Source of the DNA: Methylobacterium dankookense
GTDB taxonomy: Bacteria > Pseudomonadota > Alphaproteobacteria > Rhizobiales > Beijerinckiaceae
Length of the DNA stretch: 50,735 nucleotides
Assembly: GCF_902141855.1 (NCBI RefSeq)
Contig: NZ_CABFVH010000042.1
Coordinates: forward strand, 1 to 50,735
Reading direction: 5' to 3'
A program made the translations under genes and the position numbers. The notes below the pieces were generated by a model, which made no database searches, was not told where the DNA came from, and worked only from the letters and a program-made list of their open reading frames with translations. Numbering within the stretch: the stretch's first letter is position 1; each line of letters starts with the position of its first letter. Shown one piece after another: positions 1 through 7,445 of this stretch.

Positions 1-60
1 GAACCGGAAACGGCCATTCCGCTGTCGGCACAGGAGGTTAAGGGGGCTTAGCCCCGATGC

Positions 61-99
61 TCCCAAACCAGGTGCGCTACCAGACTGCGCTACACCCCG
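61..99 (-). tRNA. tRNA-Pro(UGG), 5' half only, interrupted
   Basis: Read on the minus strand, this stretch has a complete acceptor 5' strand (CGGGGTG, 99-93), a D-arm with GCGC/GCGC stems, the anticodon 5' strand CCTGG (72-68) and the loop TTTGGGA (67-61) with anticodon UGG. The expected 3' anticodon strand CCAGG is absent; the sequence continues GCATCGGGGC and no T-arm or acceptor 3' strand is found in the remaining 60 bases to the window edge. It is therefore a broken gene, an integration scar, or the first exon of an intron-bearing tRNA whose rest lies outside the window. Confidence 0.75.
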
Positions 100-215
100 C
101 CACGCCTGCGTTTTACGGATTCCGCGGCGCAGCGGCAAGGCTGATCCTGCCCGCTTGACCCCGCTCTCCCCGCGACCCACCTCCGGCTGCGCGAGGGGGA
201 TGCACGAGGACGACG

Positions 216-923
216 ATGATCGATCTCCACTACTGGCCGACGCCGAACGGCCACAAGGTCACGATGTTCCTGGAGGAGACCGGCCTGCCCTACCGGATCC
301 AGCCGGTGAACATCGGGGCGGGCGAGCAGTTCAAGCCGGATTTCCTGGCGATCGCCCCGAACAACCGCATGCCCGCGATCGTCGATCACGCGCCCGCGGG
401 CGGCGGCGCGCCGATCGCGCTGTTCGAATCGGGCGCGATCCTGCTCTACCTCGCCGAGAAGACCGGGCGCTTCCTCCCCGCCGACATCCGCGGCCGGGCC
501 GAGGTGCTGCAATGGCTGTTCTGGCAGATGGGCGGCCTCGGGCCGATGCTCGGCCAGAACCACCACTTCTCGCAATACGCGCCCGAGAAGGTGCCCTACG
601 CGATCAACCGCTACCTCAACGAGACCAACCGCCTCTACGGCGTGCTCGACCGGCGGCTCGCCGACCGCCCCTACGTGGCCGGCACCGACTACAGCATCGC
701 CGACATGGCCTGCTATCCGTGGATCGTGCCTTACGAGAAGCAGGGCCAGAACCTCGACGACCACCCGAACCTGAAGCGCTGGTTCGAGAGCGTGCGCGAC
801 CGCGCCGGCACGGTCGCCGCCTACGCCAGGGGACCGGAGGTCAACCCGAACCTCGGCCAGACCATGAGCGAGGACGCCAAGAAGGTGATGTTCGGGCAGA
901 CGGCCGCGAACACGAAGCGCTGA
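216..923 (+). CDS. yfcG: YfcG-type (nu-class-like) glutathione transferase / disulfide reductase
   Basis: A 235-residue cytosolic glutathione transferase. The N-terminal thioredoxin-like domain begins with the pattern seen in E. coli YfcG (PTPNGHK, then FLEE, then SPNN/APNN-x-x-PAIVD, residues 8-57), including the Thr9 and Asn11 that bind glutathione in place of a catalytic cysteine. The ESGAILLYLAEKTG block (about 77-90) is the gamma-glutamyl binding segment, and the all-alpha C-terminal domain carries the usual G-x-x-Y-SIADMA N-capping motif near residue 165. YfcG-type enzymes reduce disulfides with two glutathiones and have weak transferase activity. A purine-rich GAGGACGACG precedes the ATG. 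It converges on the MBL hydrolase gene. The family is secure; the exact substrate is inferred. Confidence 0.9.
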   Translation: MIDLHYWPTPNGHKVTMFLEETGLPYRIQPVNIGAGEQFKPDFLAIAPNNRMPAIVDHAPAGGGAPIALFESGAILLYLAEKTGRFLPADIRGRAEVLQWLFWQMGGLGPMLGQNHHFSQYAPEKVPYAINRYLNETNRLYGVLDRRLADRPYVAGTDYSIADMACYPWIVPYEKQGQNLDDHPNLKRWFESVRDRAGTVAAYARGPEVNPNLGQTMSEDAKKVMFGQTAANTKR

Positions 924-991
924 GGGACCTCTCCCGCATCCTGGCGGGAGCCTGTCCGTTCGCACAACGCCTCGCGGACGAGGCGCGGGTT

Positions 992-1013
992 CCCTCTCCC
1001 GTTCGGGAGAGGG
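992..1013. terminator. Hairpin between convergent genes
   Basis: CCCTCTCCC and GGGAGAGGG form a perfect nine-base stem around a GTTC loop in the 195-base gap between the convergent glutathione transferase and MBL genes. There is no T-run, so it may be a Rho-independent-like stop working in both directions or simply an intergenic repeat. Confidence 0.4.
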
Positions 1014-1118
1014 GGCACGTCGCGGCTCACCTGCATCCCTGGAAGCCGAATTCCCTTCATCCGGCCCGCTTCGAGGACCTGCCCGACCTGGGGCGGGAGA
1101 CCCCGGGCGGATTACCCC

Positions 1119-1985
1119 TTACGTCCGCAACGCCTCCAGCGGCACCGGTGCCGCGTGGGGCCGGCTGCCCAGCATCGCATCGATCAGCGCCAGCACCTCG
1201 GCCCGGCCGACATTGGCGGCCGGCTCGAAGGGCGTCCAGGTCTGGGTGAAGTCGAGGCGCTCGAACACGTCGCGGTAGCGGCGCAGCTCGTTCACGGTCA
1301 GCGGTACGCCGCGCACGAAGGCCTTGTGGGCCGAGATGGTCCGCGCCCGGCGGAAATCCGCCGGATCGAGCTCGAACTTCAGCGCGTCGCCGCAGAAGCA
1401 GATCTTCCGCTCGCGGTCGAACAGCACCGCATGCCCGTCGAAATGGCCGGCGGTCCGGTGCAGCTCCAGCCCGGGCAGCGGCTCGAGGAAGTCGTCGTAG
1501 GGCCAGGAGACCTGCAGCGCCGCGCTCCAGGTGAAGTCGGCCGCCGGCAGGCAGAGCTCTGGATCGAAGCGGTCCTGCAGTTGCACCAGCGCGCCGTAGG
1601 AATGCGGGTGCGAGGCCGAGAGCACCTGCATGCCGCCGAGCCGTTCGATCTGGTCGAGGGCCGCCTCGCTGAAGACCGGGCAGCCCTCGAAGCCCATATT
1701 CCCGTTCTCGGTCCGGATCAGGTAGGCGGATGGCCCGATGCCGGAGACGGGCTCGTTCCAGAAGCGCCAGATTCCCGGCTCCAGCTCCTGCCAGTGGCAG
1801 GGGAAGGCGGCCTGCGCCTCCGCCGCCGTGCGGAAGCGCCAGCCGTCCTGCGGCACCACGTGGCGGGCGTCCAGGCACATCGGGCAGGCGGGCGGCGCCT
1901 CGAAATGGCGCTGCCAGAAGCCGCAATTGTCGCAGGTATAGGCGGGCAGCTTCAGGGCGCCCGCGAAGGGCAGGTAACCGGGCAC
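1119..1985 (-). CDS. Metallo-beta-lactamase-fold hydrolase with N-terminal zinc ribbon
   Basis: A 288-residue protein beginning at a GTG codon. Residues 18-37 form a CxxC-x12-CxxC zinc ribbon (C18, C21, C34, C37). After it comes an MBL-like domain: a SHPHSYG segment near residue 126 in the place of the HxHxDH metal motif, a TAGHFDGH segment near 180 (third metal ligand) and a CFCGDALK segment near 197 (bridging aspartate). The HxHxDH signature is reduced, so activity cannot be assumed. There is no signal peptide, so it is probably cytosolic. It lies alone, transcribed toward the glutathione transferase, with a weak ribosome site. Function is unknown; a thiol-ester or lactone hydrolase is possible by fold only. 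Confidence 0.7.
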   Translation of the reverse strand: MPGYLPFAGALKLPAYTCDNCGFWQRHFEAPPACPMCLDARHVVPQDGWRFRTAAEAQAAFPCHWQELEPGIWRFWNEPVSGIGPSAYLIRTENGNMGFEGCPVFSEAALDQIERLGGMQVLSASHPHSYGALVQLQDRFDPELCLPAADFTWSAALQVSWPYDDFLEPLPGLELHRTAGHFDGHAVLFDRERKICFCGDALKFELDPADFRRARTISAHKAFVRGVPLTVNELRRYRDVFERLDFTQTWTPFEPAANVGRAEVLALIDAMLGSRPHAAPVPLEALRT

Positions 1986-2062
1986 GGGACTCAGCTCGCG
2001 GCTCGAGGATCGTTCCGAGAGCGGTATCAGGCCGCGCGCCTGAACGCAGCCCGAGCGGGGGC

Positions 2063-2099
2063 TAATAAAAAACCCGCCGGCCTCGCGGCCGGCGGGTTC
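2063..2099 (-). terminator. Rho-independent terminator of the RND efflux operon
   Basis: On the minus strand the sequence AACCCGCCGGCC, a GCGA loop and GGCCGGCGGGTT form a 12-bp stem followed by TTTTATT. It lies 36 bases past the stop of the RND pump gene and is a textbook intrinsic terminator. Confidence 0.9.
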
Positions 2100-2134
2100 G
2101 TGTCGTCGGGTTCGACCTTGGATTCGACCCCGGA

Positions 2135-5100
2135 TCAGTGCGCCGGGCTCGGATGGCCGTGGCCGGGCTCCTCGGCATGCGGGTCCTTGCCGCGCTTCTT
2201 GGCGATCCAGATCACGAAGCGGCGGATCACCACGTAGAAGACCGGCGTCAGGAACAGGCCGAAGAAGGTCGCGCCGATCATCCCGAAGAACACCGCCGTG
2301 CCGAGCGCCTGGCGCATCTCGGCGCCCGGGCCCGTGGCGATCACGAGCGGCAGGGTGCCGAGGATGAAGGCGAAGGCCGTCATCAGGATCGGGCGCAGGC
2401 GCAGCTTGCAGGCCTGGACCGCCGCCTCGACGGGCCCCTTGCGCTCGTTCTCCTCGATGTCGTGGGCGAATTCCACGATCAGGATGGCGTTCTTGGCGGC
2501 GAGGCCGATGAGCACGATCAGGCCGATCTGGGTCAGGATGTTGTTGTCCTGCCCCCTGAGCTGCACCCCGAACAGGGCGGCGAGCACGCCTGTGGGCACC
2601 ACCAGCAGGATCGCGAGCGGCAGCGCCCAGGATTCGTACTGTGCGGCGAGCACGAGGAAGACGAGCAGCACGCCGAGCGCGAAGACGTAGATCGCCGTGC
2701 CGCCGGCCGCCTTCTGCTGGTAGGCGATCTCGGTCCAGTCGTAGGAATATCCGTCGGGCAGGCTCTTCTTGGCGATCTCCTCCATGGCGTCGAGCGCCTG
2801 GCCGGTGGAGATGCCGGGCTGGGCCACGCCCTGGACCGGCACCGAGTAGTAGAGATTGAAGCGCTGCACGATCTGCGGGCCGGTGATCTCGCGGATCGTG
2901 GCGAGCGTGCCCATCGGCACCAGGGCGCCGGTGGAGGAGCGCACCTTGAGCTGCTCGATATCCTGCTTGGAGACGCGGAACTGCGCGTCGCCCTGCACGC
3001 GCACCTGATAGATGCGGCCGAGCGTGTTGAAGTCGTTGACGTAGGCGCCGCCGAGCGCCGCCTGCACCGTCGAGAAGACGTTGCCGAGCGGCACGTTCAG
3101 CATCCGCGCCACCGTGCGGTCGATGTCGAGATAGAGCTGCGGCGTGTCGTTGCCGAAGGTGGTGAACACCCGCGTCACATCCTTGCTCTGGTTGGCTTGG
3201 CCGAGCAGTTCGCCGACATTGGCGAGCAGCGGGCCGATGGCCGAGGATTGCCGGCTCTCGATCTGCATCTTGAAGCCGCCGCCCTGGCCGAGGCCGCGCA
3301 CGGGCGGGGGCGGGATCACGATGATCCGGGCCTCCTGGATGTTGGCGGTCGCCTTCAGCACGTCGCCGGTGATGACGGCGGCCGAGCGGCCCTTGGTCGC
3401 CCGCTCCTTGGCACCCGCGAGCGTGATGAACATCACGCCCGAATTGGTGGTGTTGGTGAAGGTGGCACCGTCGAAGCCCGCGATGATGACGGTGTTCGTC
3501 ACGCCCTCGATCTTGCGGGCCTCCGCGGCGGCGCGGTTCACCACCTCGGTGGTGCGGTCGAGCGAGGCGCCGGAGGGGAGCTGCACCACGCCGATCAGGT
3601 AGCCCTGGTCCTGGTCGGGGATGAAGCCCGTGGGCGTGGTGCGGGCGAGGTGGAGCGTGCCCGCGATCACCGCCGCGTAGACGAGCAGCATCGCGATCAG
3701 GCCGATCGTGTAGGTGGTCAGCCCGTGGATCGTGCGCGAATAGCCGTGCGACAGCCAGTCGAAGCCGCGGTTGAACAGGCTCGCCAGCCAGTTGACGAAG
3801 CGGGTGAGGAAGAACTTCGGCTTGGCATGCGCGTGGTGCGGCTTCAGGAGCAGCTTGCAGAGCGCCGGCGACAGGGTCAGCGAGTTGAAGGCCGAGATCA
3901 GGGTCGAGGCCGCGATGGTGAGCGCGAACTGCTTGTAGAACTGCCCCGAGATGCCGGGGATGAAGGCGGTCGGAATGAACACCGCCGCCAGCACCAGCGC
4001 GATGGCGACGACGGCCGAGCCCACCTCGTCCATGGTCTTGTGCGCGGCCTCGCCGGGCGAGAGCCCCTCGGCCATGTTGCGCTCGACGTTCTCGACCACG
4101 ACGATGGCGTCGTCGACCACGATGCCGATGGCGAGCACCAGCCCGAACAGGGTCAGGTTGTTGAGCGAGAAGCCGAAGGCCGCCATCGCCGCAAAGGTGC
4201 CGACCAGCGAGACGGGAATCGCGAGCACGGGGATCAGGGCCGTGCGCCAGCTCTGGAGGAAGACGAGCACCACGATCACGACGAGGCCGACCGCCTCGAA
4301 CAGGGTCTTGTAGACCTCGTGGATCGATTCCTCGATGAACTCCGTCGGGTTGTAGGCGATGCGGTACTCGACGTCCGGCGGGAAGTTCTTCTTCAGGTTC
4401 TCCATCACGTTGCGGACGGAGGCGGCCGCATCGAGGGCGTTGGTGCCGGGGCGCTGGAAGGCGCCGATGCCCACCGCCGGCGTCGCGTTGAGGAAGGAGT
4501 TCGTCGTGTAGTCCTTCTGGCCCATCTCGACGCGGGCCACGTCCTTCACCCGCACGAGCCGGCCGTCGGAGGCCTTGACGATCACCTCCGCGAACTCTTC
4601 CGGCGTCTGGAAGCGCCCTTGCGATTGCACCACGAGCTGGAAGGCCTGGCCCGTCGCCGCGGGCGGCGAGTTCAGCGCGCCGGCCGCCACCTGCACGTTC
4701 TGCTCCTGCAGCGCCGTGGTGATGTCGTTGGTGGTCAGGCCGTAGGCGGCGAGCTTCTGGGGATCGAGCCAGATGCGCTCGGCGTATTCGTTGCCGCCGA
4801 AGATCGTGATGTCGCCGACGCCGTCGAGGCGCAGCAGCTCGTCGCGGATGTTCAGGTAGATGTAGTTGGCCAGGTAGTTCTGGTCGTAGGTCTTGTTCGG
4901 CGACAGCAGGTGCACGACCAGCATCAGGTCGGGCGAGGCCTTGCGCACGGTGACGCCGAGGTTGCGCACGTCCGGCGGCAGGCGGGGCTGGGCCACCGAG
5001 AGACGGTTCTGGACGAGGACGTTCGCGATATCGAGGTTGGTGCCGACCTTGAAGGTCACCGTCAGCAGCATGTTGCCGTCGTTCGTGGACAACGACGTCA

Positions 5101-5338
5101 TGTAGAGCATGTTGTCGACGCCGTTGACCTCCTGCTCGATCGGCGTCGCGATGGTCGCGGCCACCGTCTCGGCGTTGGCGCCGGGGAAGGAGGCGCGCAC
5201 CGTCACGGTCGGCGGCACGATCTCGGGGTACTGCGAGACCGGCAGCGTCTCGTAGGCGACGAAGCCGAGAAGCAGGAAGATGATCGAGGTGACCGAGGCG
5301 AAGATCGGCCGGTCCACGAAGAAATGGGCAAAGCGCAT
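2135..5338 (-). CDS. RND multidrug efflux pump, inner-membrane subunit (AcrB/MexF/OqxB type)
   Basis: A 1,067-residue HAE1-family resistance-nodulation-division pump of normal length. It begins MRFAHFFVDRPIFA, the usual N-terminus leading into TM1. The TM4 proton-relay motif GIVVDDAIVVVENV has paired aspartates near residue 408, and the TM10 lysine lies in GLAAKNAILIVEF near 948. Two repeats of large periplasmic loops separate the twelve TM helices. The pump takes amphiphilic drugs from the periplasm or outer leaflet and exports them through an outer-membrane channel. The adaptor gene lies just upstream, 119 bases away, in the same direction; no outer-membrane factor or local regulator is encoded here, so the trimeric complex must borrow an OMF from elsewhere. 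AGAGG precedes the ATG. Confidence 0.95.
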   Translation of the reverse strand: MRFAHFFVDRPIFASVTSIIFLLLGFVAYETLPVSQYPEIVPPTVTVRASFPGANAETVAATIATPIEQEVNGVDNMLYMTSLSTNDGNMLLTVTFKVGTNLDIANVLVQNRLSVAQPRLPPDVRNLGVTVRKASPDLMLVVHLLSPNKTYDQNYLANYIYLNIRDELLRLDGVGDITIFGGNEYAERIWLDPQKLAAYGLTTNDITTALQEQNVQVAAGALNSPPAATGQAFQLVVQSQGRFQTPEEFAEVIVKASDGRLVRVKDVARVEMGQKDYTTNSFLNATPAVGIGAFQRPGTNALDAAASVRNVMENLKKNFPPDVEYRIAYNPTEFIEESIHEVYKTLFEAVGLVVIVVLVFLQSWRTALIPVLAIPVSLVGTFAAMAAFGFSLNNLTLFGLVLAIGIVVDDAIVVVENVERNMAEGLSPGEAAHKTMDEVGSAVVAIALVLAAVFIPTAFIPGISGQFYKQFALTIAASTLISAFNSLTLSPALCKLLLKPHHAHAKPKFFLTRFVNWLASLFNRGFDWLSHGYSRTIHGLTTYTIGLIAMLLVYAAVIAGTLHLARTTPTGFIPDQDQGYLIGVVQLPSGASLDRTTEVVNRAAAEARKIEGVTNTVIIAGFDGATFTNTTNSGVMFITLAGAKERATKGRSAAVITGDVLKATANIQEARIIVIPPPPVRGLGQGGGFKMQIESRQSSAIGPLLANVGELLGQANQSKDVTRVFTTFGNDTPQLYLDIDRTVARMLNVPLGNVFSTVQAALGGAYVNDFNTLGRIYQVRVQGDAQFRVSKQDIEQLKVRSSTGALVPMGTLATIREITGPQIVQRFNLYYSVPVQGVAQPGISTGQALDAMEEIAKKSLPDGYSYDWTEIAYQQKAAGGTAIYVFALGVLLVFLVLAAQYESWALPLAILLVVPTGVLAALFGVQLRGQDNNILTQIGLIVLIGLAAKNAILIVEFAHDIEENERKGPVEAAVQACKLRLRPILMTAFAFILGTLPLVIATGPGAEMRQALGTAVFFGMIGATFFGLFLTPVFYVVIRRFVIWIAKKRGKDPHAEEPGHGHPSPAH

Positions 5339-5457
5339 CGGTCTAACCTCTCGGCCGGCCTCCCGAAGGCGCCGCCTCGCGTCCCTTGCGTGTCGTGAGG
5401 GCCGCTCCCGCCCCGCGGGTGCGGCCCTTGGCTGTCATGGCGCGGGGCGCGGCCCGC

Positions 5458-6597
5458 TCAGGTCCTGCTCGGGGGCAGCGTCTGCGATTCCGGCGTCACC
5501 TTGGCGCCCGGGCGGACGCGGGCGAGGCCGTTGATGACCACGGTCTCGTCGCCCTTCAGCCCCTCGCGGATCACCCGGTAGCCGTCGACCTTGGGACCGA
5601 GCTTGACCTCGCGGGCCGAGACCGTGCCGTCCTCGGAGACGAGGTAGACGATGCGCTTGTCCTGGTTGGCGGAGATCGCCTCGTCGGGCAGCATCACGCC
5701 CTGGAAGGGCTTGGTCGCCGGCATCGAGACGATGCCGAACAGGCCGGGCTTGATGAACCCGTCCGGGTTCTCGACGGTGGCGCGGAGCAGCACCGTGCCG
5801 GTCTGGTTGTCGACGCGGTTGTCCACGAAGTCGAGGGTGCCCTTGCGGGTCGGCTTCTGCTCGCCGGTGAGGGCGATCATGATCGGCACGCCCTTGCCGC
5901 GCTGGGTCTGGCCCATGCCGATGCCGAGGCTCGCCTGGTACTTGAGGAAGGATTTCTCGTCGACGGTGAAGCCGAAATAGATCGGGTCGAGCGAGACGAT
6001 CGTCGTCAGCATCGTCTGGTCGGTGATGACGATGTTGCCTTCCGTGACGCGCCGCTGGCTGGTGCGCCCGTCGATCGGCGACTTCACCTCGGTGAAGTCG
6101 TAGTTGAGCTGAGCGTTGCGGAGCGCCGCCTCGGCGCTGTCGACATCCGCCTGCGCCGTCTGCGAGGCCTGCCGGCGCTGGTCGGTGACCTGCTCGGAGA
6201 TGTTGCCGCCCCGCGACAGCGTCTGGGCGCGCTCCAGGTCCGTCTGCGTGAAGGAGAGGCGCGCCTTGGCCGAGGTCAGCGCGGCCTGGGCCTGCTCCAG
6301 GGCCGCCTTGTAGGGCCGGCGGTCGATCACGAAGAGCACGTCGCCCTTCTTCACCGTGGCGCCGTCCGTGAACTGGATCTTGTCGAGATAGCCGGTGACG
6401 CGGGCGCGCACCTCGACGAACTCGATCGGGTCGAACCGGCCCGTATACTGGTCCTGCTCCACGATCTCGCGGACCACGGGCTTGGCCACCGTCACCTTGG
6501 GCGGCGGACCGCCGGGGGCCTGGGCGAGGGCCGCGCCGCCGGGATACGCGGCGAGCACGGCGAGGAGCGGGAGGAGGCGGACGAGCCGGCTGCGCAT
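5458..6597 (-). CDS. RND efflux periplasmic adaptor (membrane fusion protein, MexE/AcrA type)
   Basis: A 379-residue HlyD/AcrA-family protein from the chosen ATG at 6597, where AGGGA sits nine bases upstream and the protein opens with a signal peptide (MRSRLVRLLPLLAVLAA, Ala-x-Ala near 24-26). A longer open frame runs to 6831, but its leader has no signal character. The mature protein has the split lipoyl-like domain (GYLDKIQFTDGATVKKGDVLF), a coiled-coil hairpin (roughly 85-155, rich in Ala, Gln and Glu), a beta-barrel domain and a membrane-proximal domain ending GLARVRPGAKV. It bridges the inner-membrane pump to an outer-membrane channel and is the first gene of the two-gene efflux operon. 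Confidence 0.92.
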   Translation of the reverse strand: MRSRLVRLLPLLAVLAAYPGGAALAQAPGGPPPKVTVAKPVVREIVEQDQYTGRFDPIEFVEVRARVTGYLDKIQFTDGATVKKGDVLFVIDRRPYKAALEQAQAALTSAKARLSFTQTDLERAQTLSRGGNISEQVTDQRRQASQTAQADVDSAEAALRNAQLNYDFTEVKSPIDGRTSQRRVTEGNIVITDQTMLTTIVSLDPIYFGFTVDEKSFLKYQASLGIGMGQTQRGKGVPIMIALTGEQKPTRKGTLDFVDNRVDNQTGTVLLRATVENPDGFIKPGLFGIVSMPATKPFQGVMLPDEAISANQDKRIVYLVSEDGTVSAREVKLGPKVDGYRVIREGLKGDETVVINGLARVRPGAKVTPESQTLPPSRT

Positions 6598-6814
6598 GGT
6601 GTGGTCCCTGAGCATCGGCCCGCCGGCCGCGGCGAAGCCTGCGGGCGGGGATGCGTGGTCTGAGGGTTCCGAGACGATGTCCCGCACGCTGGCAGGCGCG
6701 GGCCGGGTCCGGCTCCTGCGCCCTAGTCCCTCGCGCGGAACCGGGTTGTGCGGCATCGCACACGGCGTGGCCGTTTCGCCGATTCGTCCCGGCCGAAACG
6801 GGTGGGTATGCGGA

Positions 6815-7135
6815 TTACTCAACCGCCTCACCGGCGGCGTACCAGTCCTTGAAGCCGCCGCGGTAATGCTCCTCGGTGGCGTGGCCGGCGCTCTGCATGG
6901 CGTGGAGCGCGTGGAGCGAGCGCACGCCCGCGGCGCAGGCGAAGACCGGGCGCCGCCCGTCCTGCCGGATCAGGTCGGACAGGGCGGCCGGATCGAAGGC
7001 GGAGAGCGGGTGCGTGACGGCGCCGGGGATGTGGCCGCCCTCGTATTCGTGGGGCTCGCGCACGTCGATCACCAGCATCGTCCCGTCGGCGAGCCCCTTC
7101 TTGACCGTATCCCGGTCGAGATCGACCACACGCAT
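6815..7135 (-). CDS. Rhodanese-domain sulfurtransferase (single domain)
   Basis: A 106-residue single-domain rhodanese. The family signatures DVREPHEYEGGHIPGAVTHPL (about 25-44) and the catalytic loop C67-A-A-G-V-R-S73 (CxxGxRS) are intact, so it should form a persulfide on Cys67. It lacks a signal peptide and is probably cytosolic. AGGAAG precedes the ATG. It is transcribed away from the gamma-glutamyltranspeptidase gene, which handles glutathione; a link to sulfur or glutathione metabolism is only suggestive. Confidence 0.9.
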   Translation of the reverse strand: MRVVDLDRDTVKKGLADGTMLVIDVREPHEYEGGHIPGAVTHPLSAFDPAALSDLIRQDGRRPVFACAAGVRSLHALHAMQSAGHATEEHYRGGFKDWYAAGEAVE

Positions 7136-7445
7136 CGGCAGACTTCCTCCCGCAGGCCGACCCCGGCAGGGGCACGGCTGCCATCCTCGGTTCCGCGGGC
7201 TCCGCGGGCGAAAAGCGCCTCTGCATCGGGGAGAGGACGTGGCGGGGACGCGGCGGTCCCGCCCGATCCTCCCGAGGCTGCGCGGCGGCGAAAAGCGCCG
7301 CGCCTTCGGTGGGCTGACGCTTTTCCTTATTCGTCAGCCCCGCCGGGCGCAACACAGCGTTGTGCGTGCGGCCGGTATCGTGACACCGGACCGCGCCCCG
7401 CTTGCAGGCCGTCCCCTTCCCGGCGGAACGCCCTATCTTGCCGCC
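7136..7445. other. Divergent intergenic region, rhodanese / ggt
   Basis: 310 bases between two divergently read genes, so both promoters should lie here. I see GC-rich imperfect inverted repeats (GAAAAGCGCC ... GCTTTTCC near 7290-7325; CGCAACAC ... GTTGTGCG near 7348-7367) but no convincing -35/-10 pair or known operator, and no small reading frame with a ribosome site. Confidence 0.5.

Noticed and set aside
2138..5398. 1,086-codon open frame opposite the RND pump gene
   Set aside because: It is antisense to a clearly functional pump, rich in Arg, His and Asp as expected of a GC-rich shadow frame, and has no domain or ribosome site.
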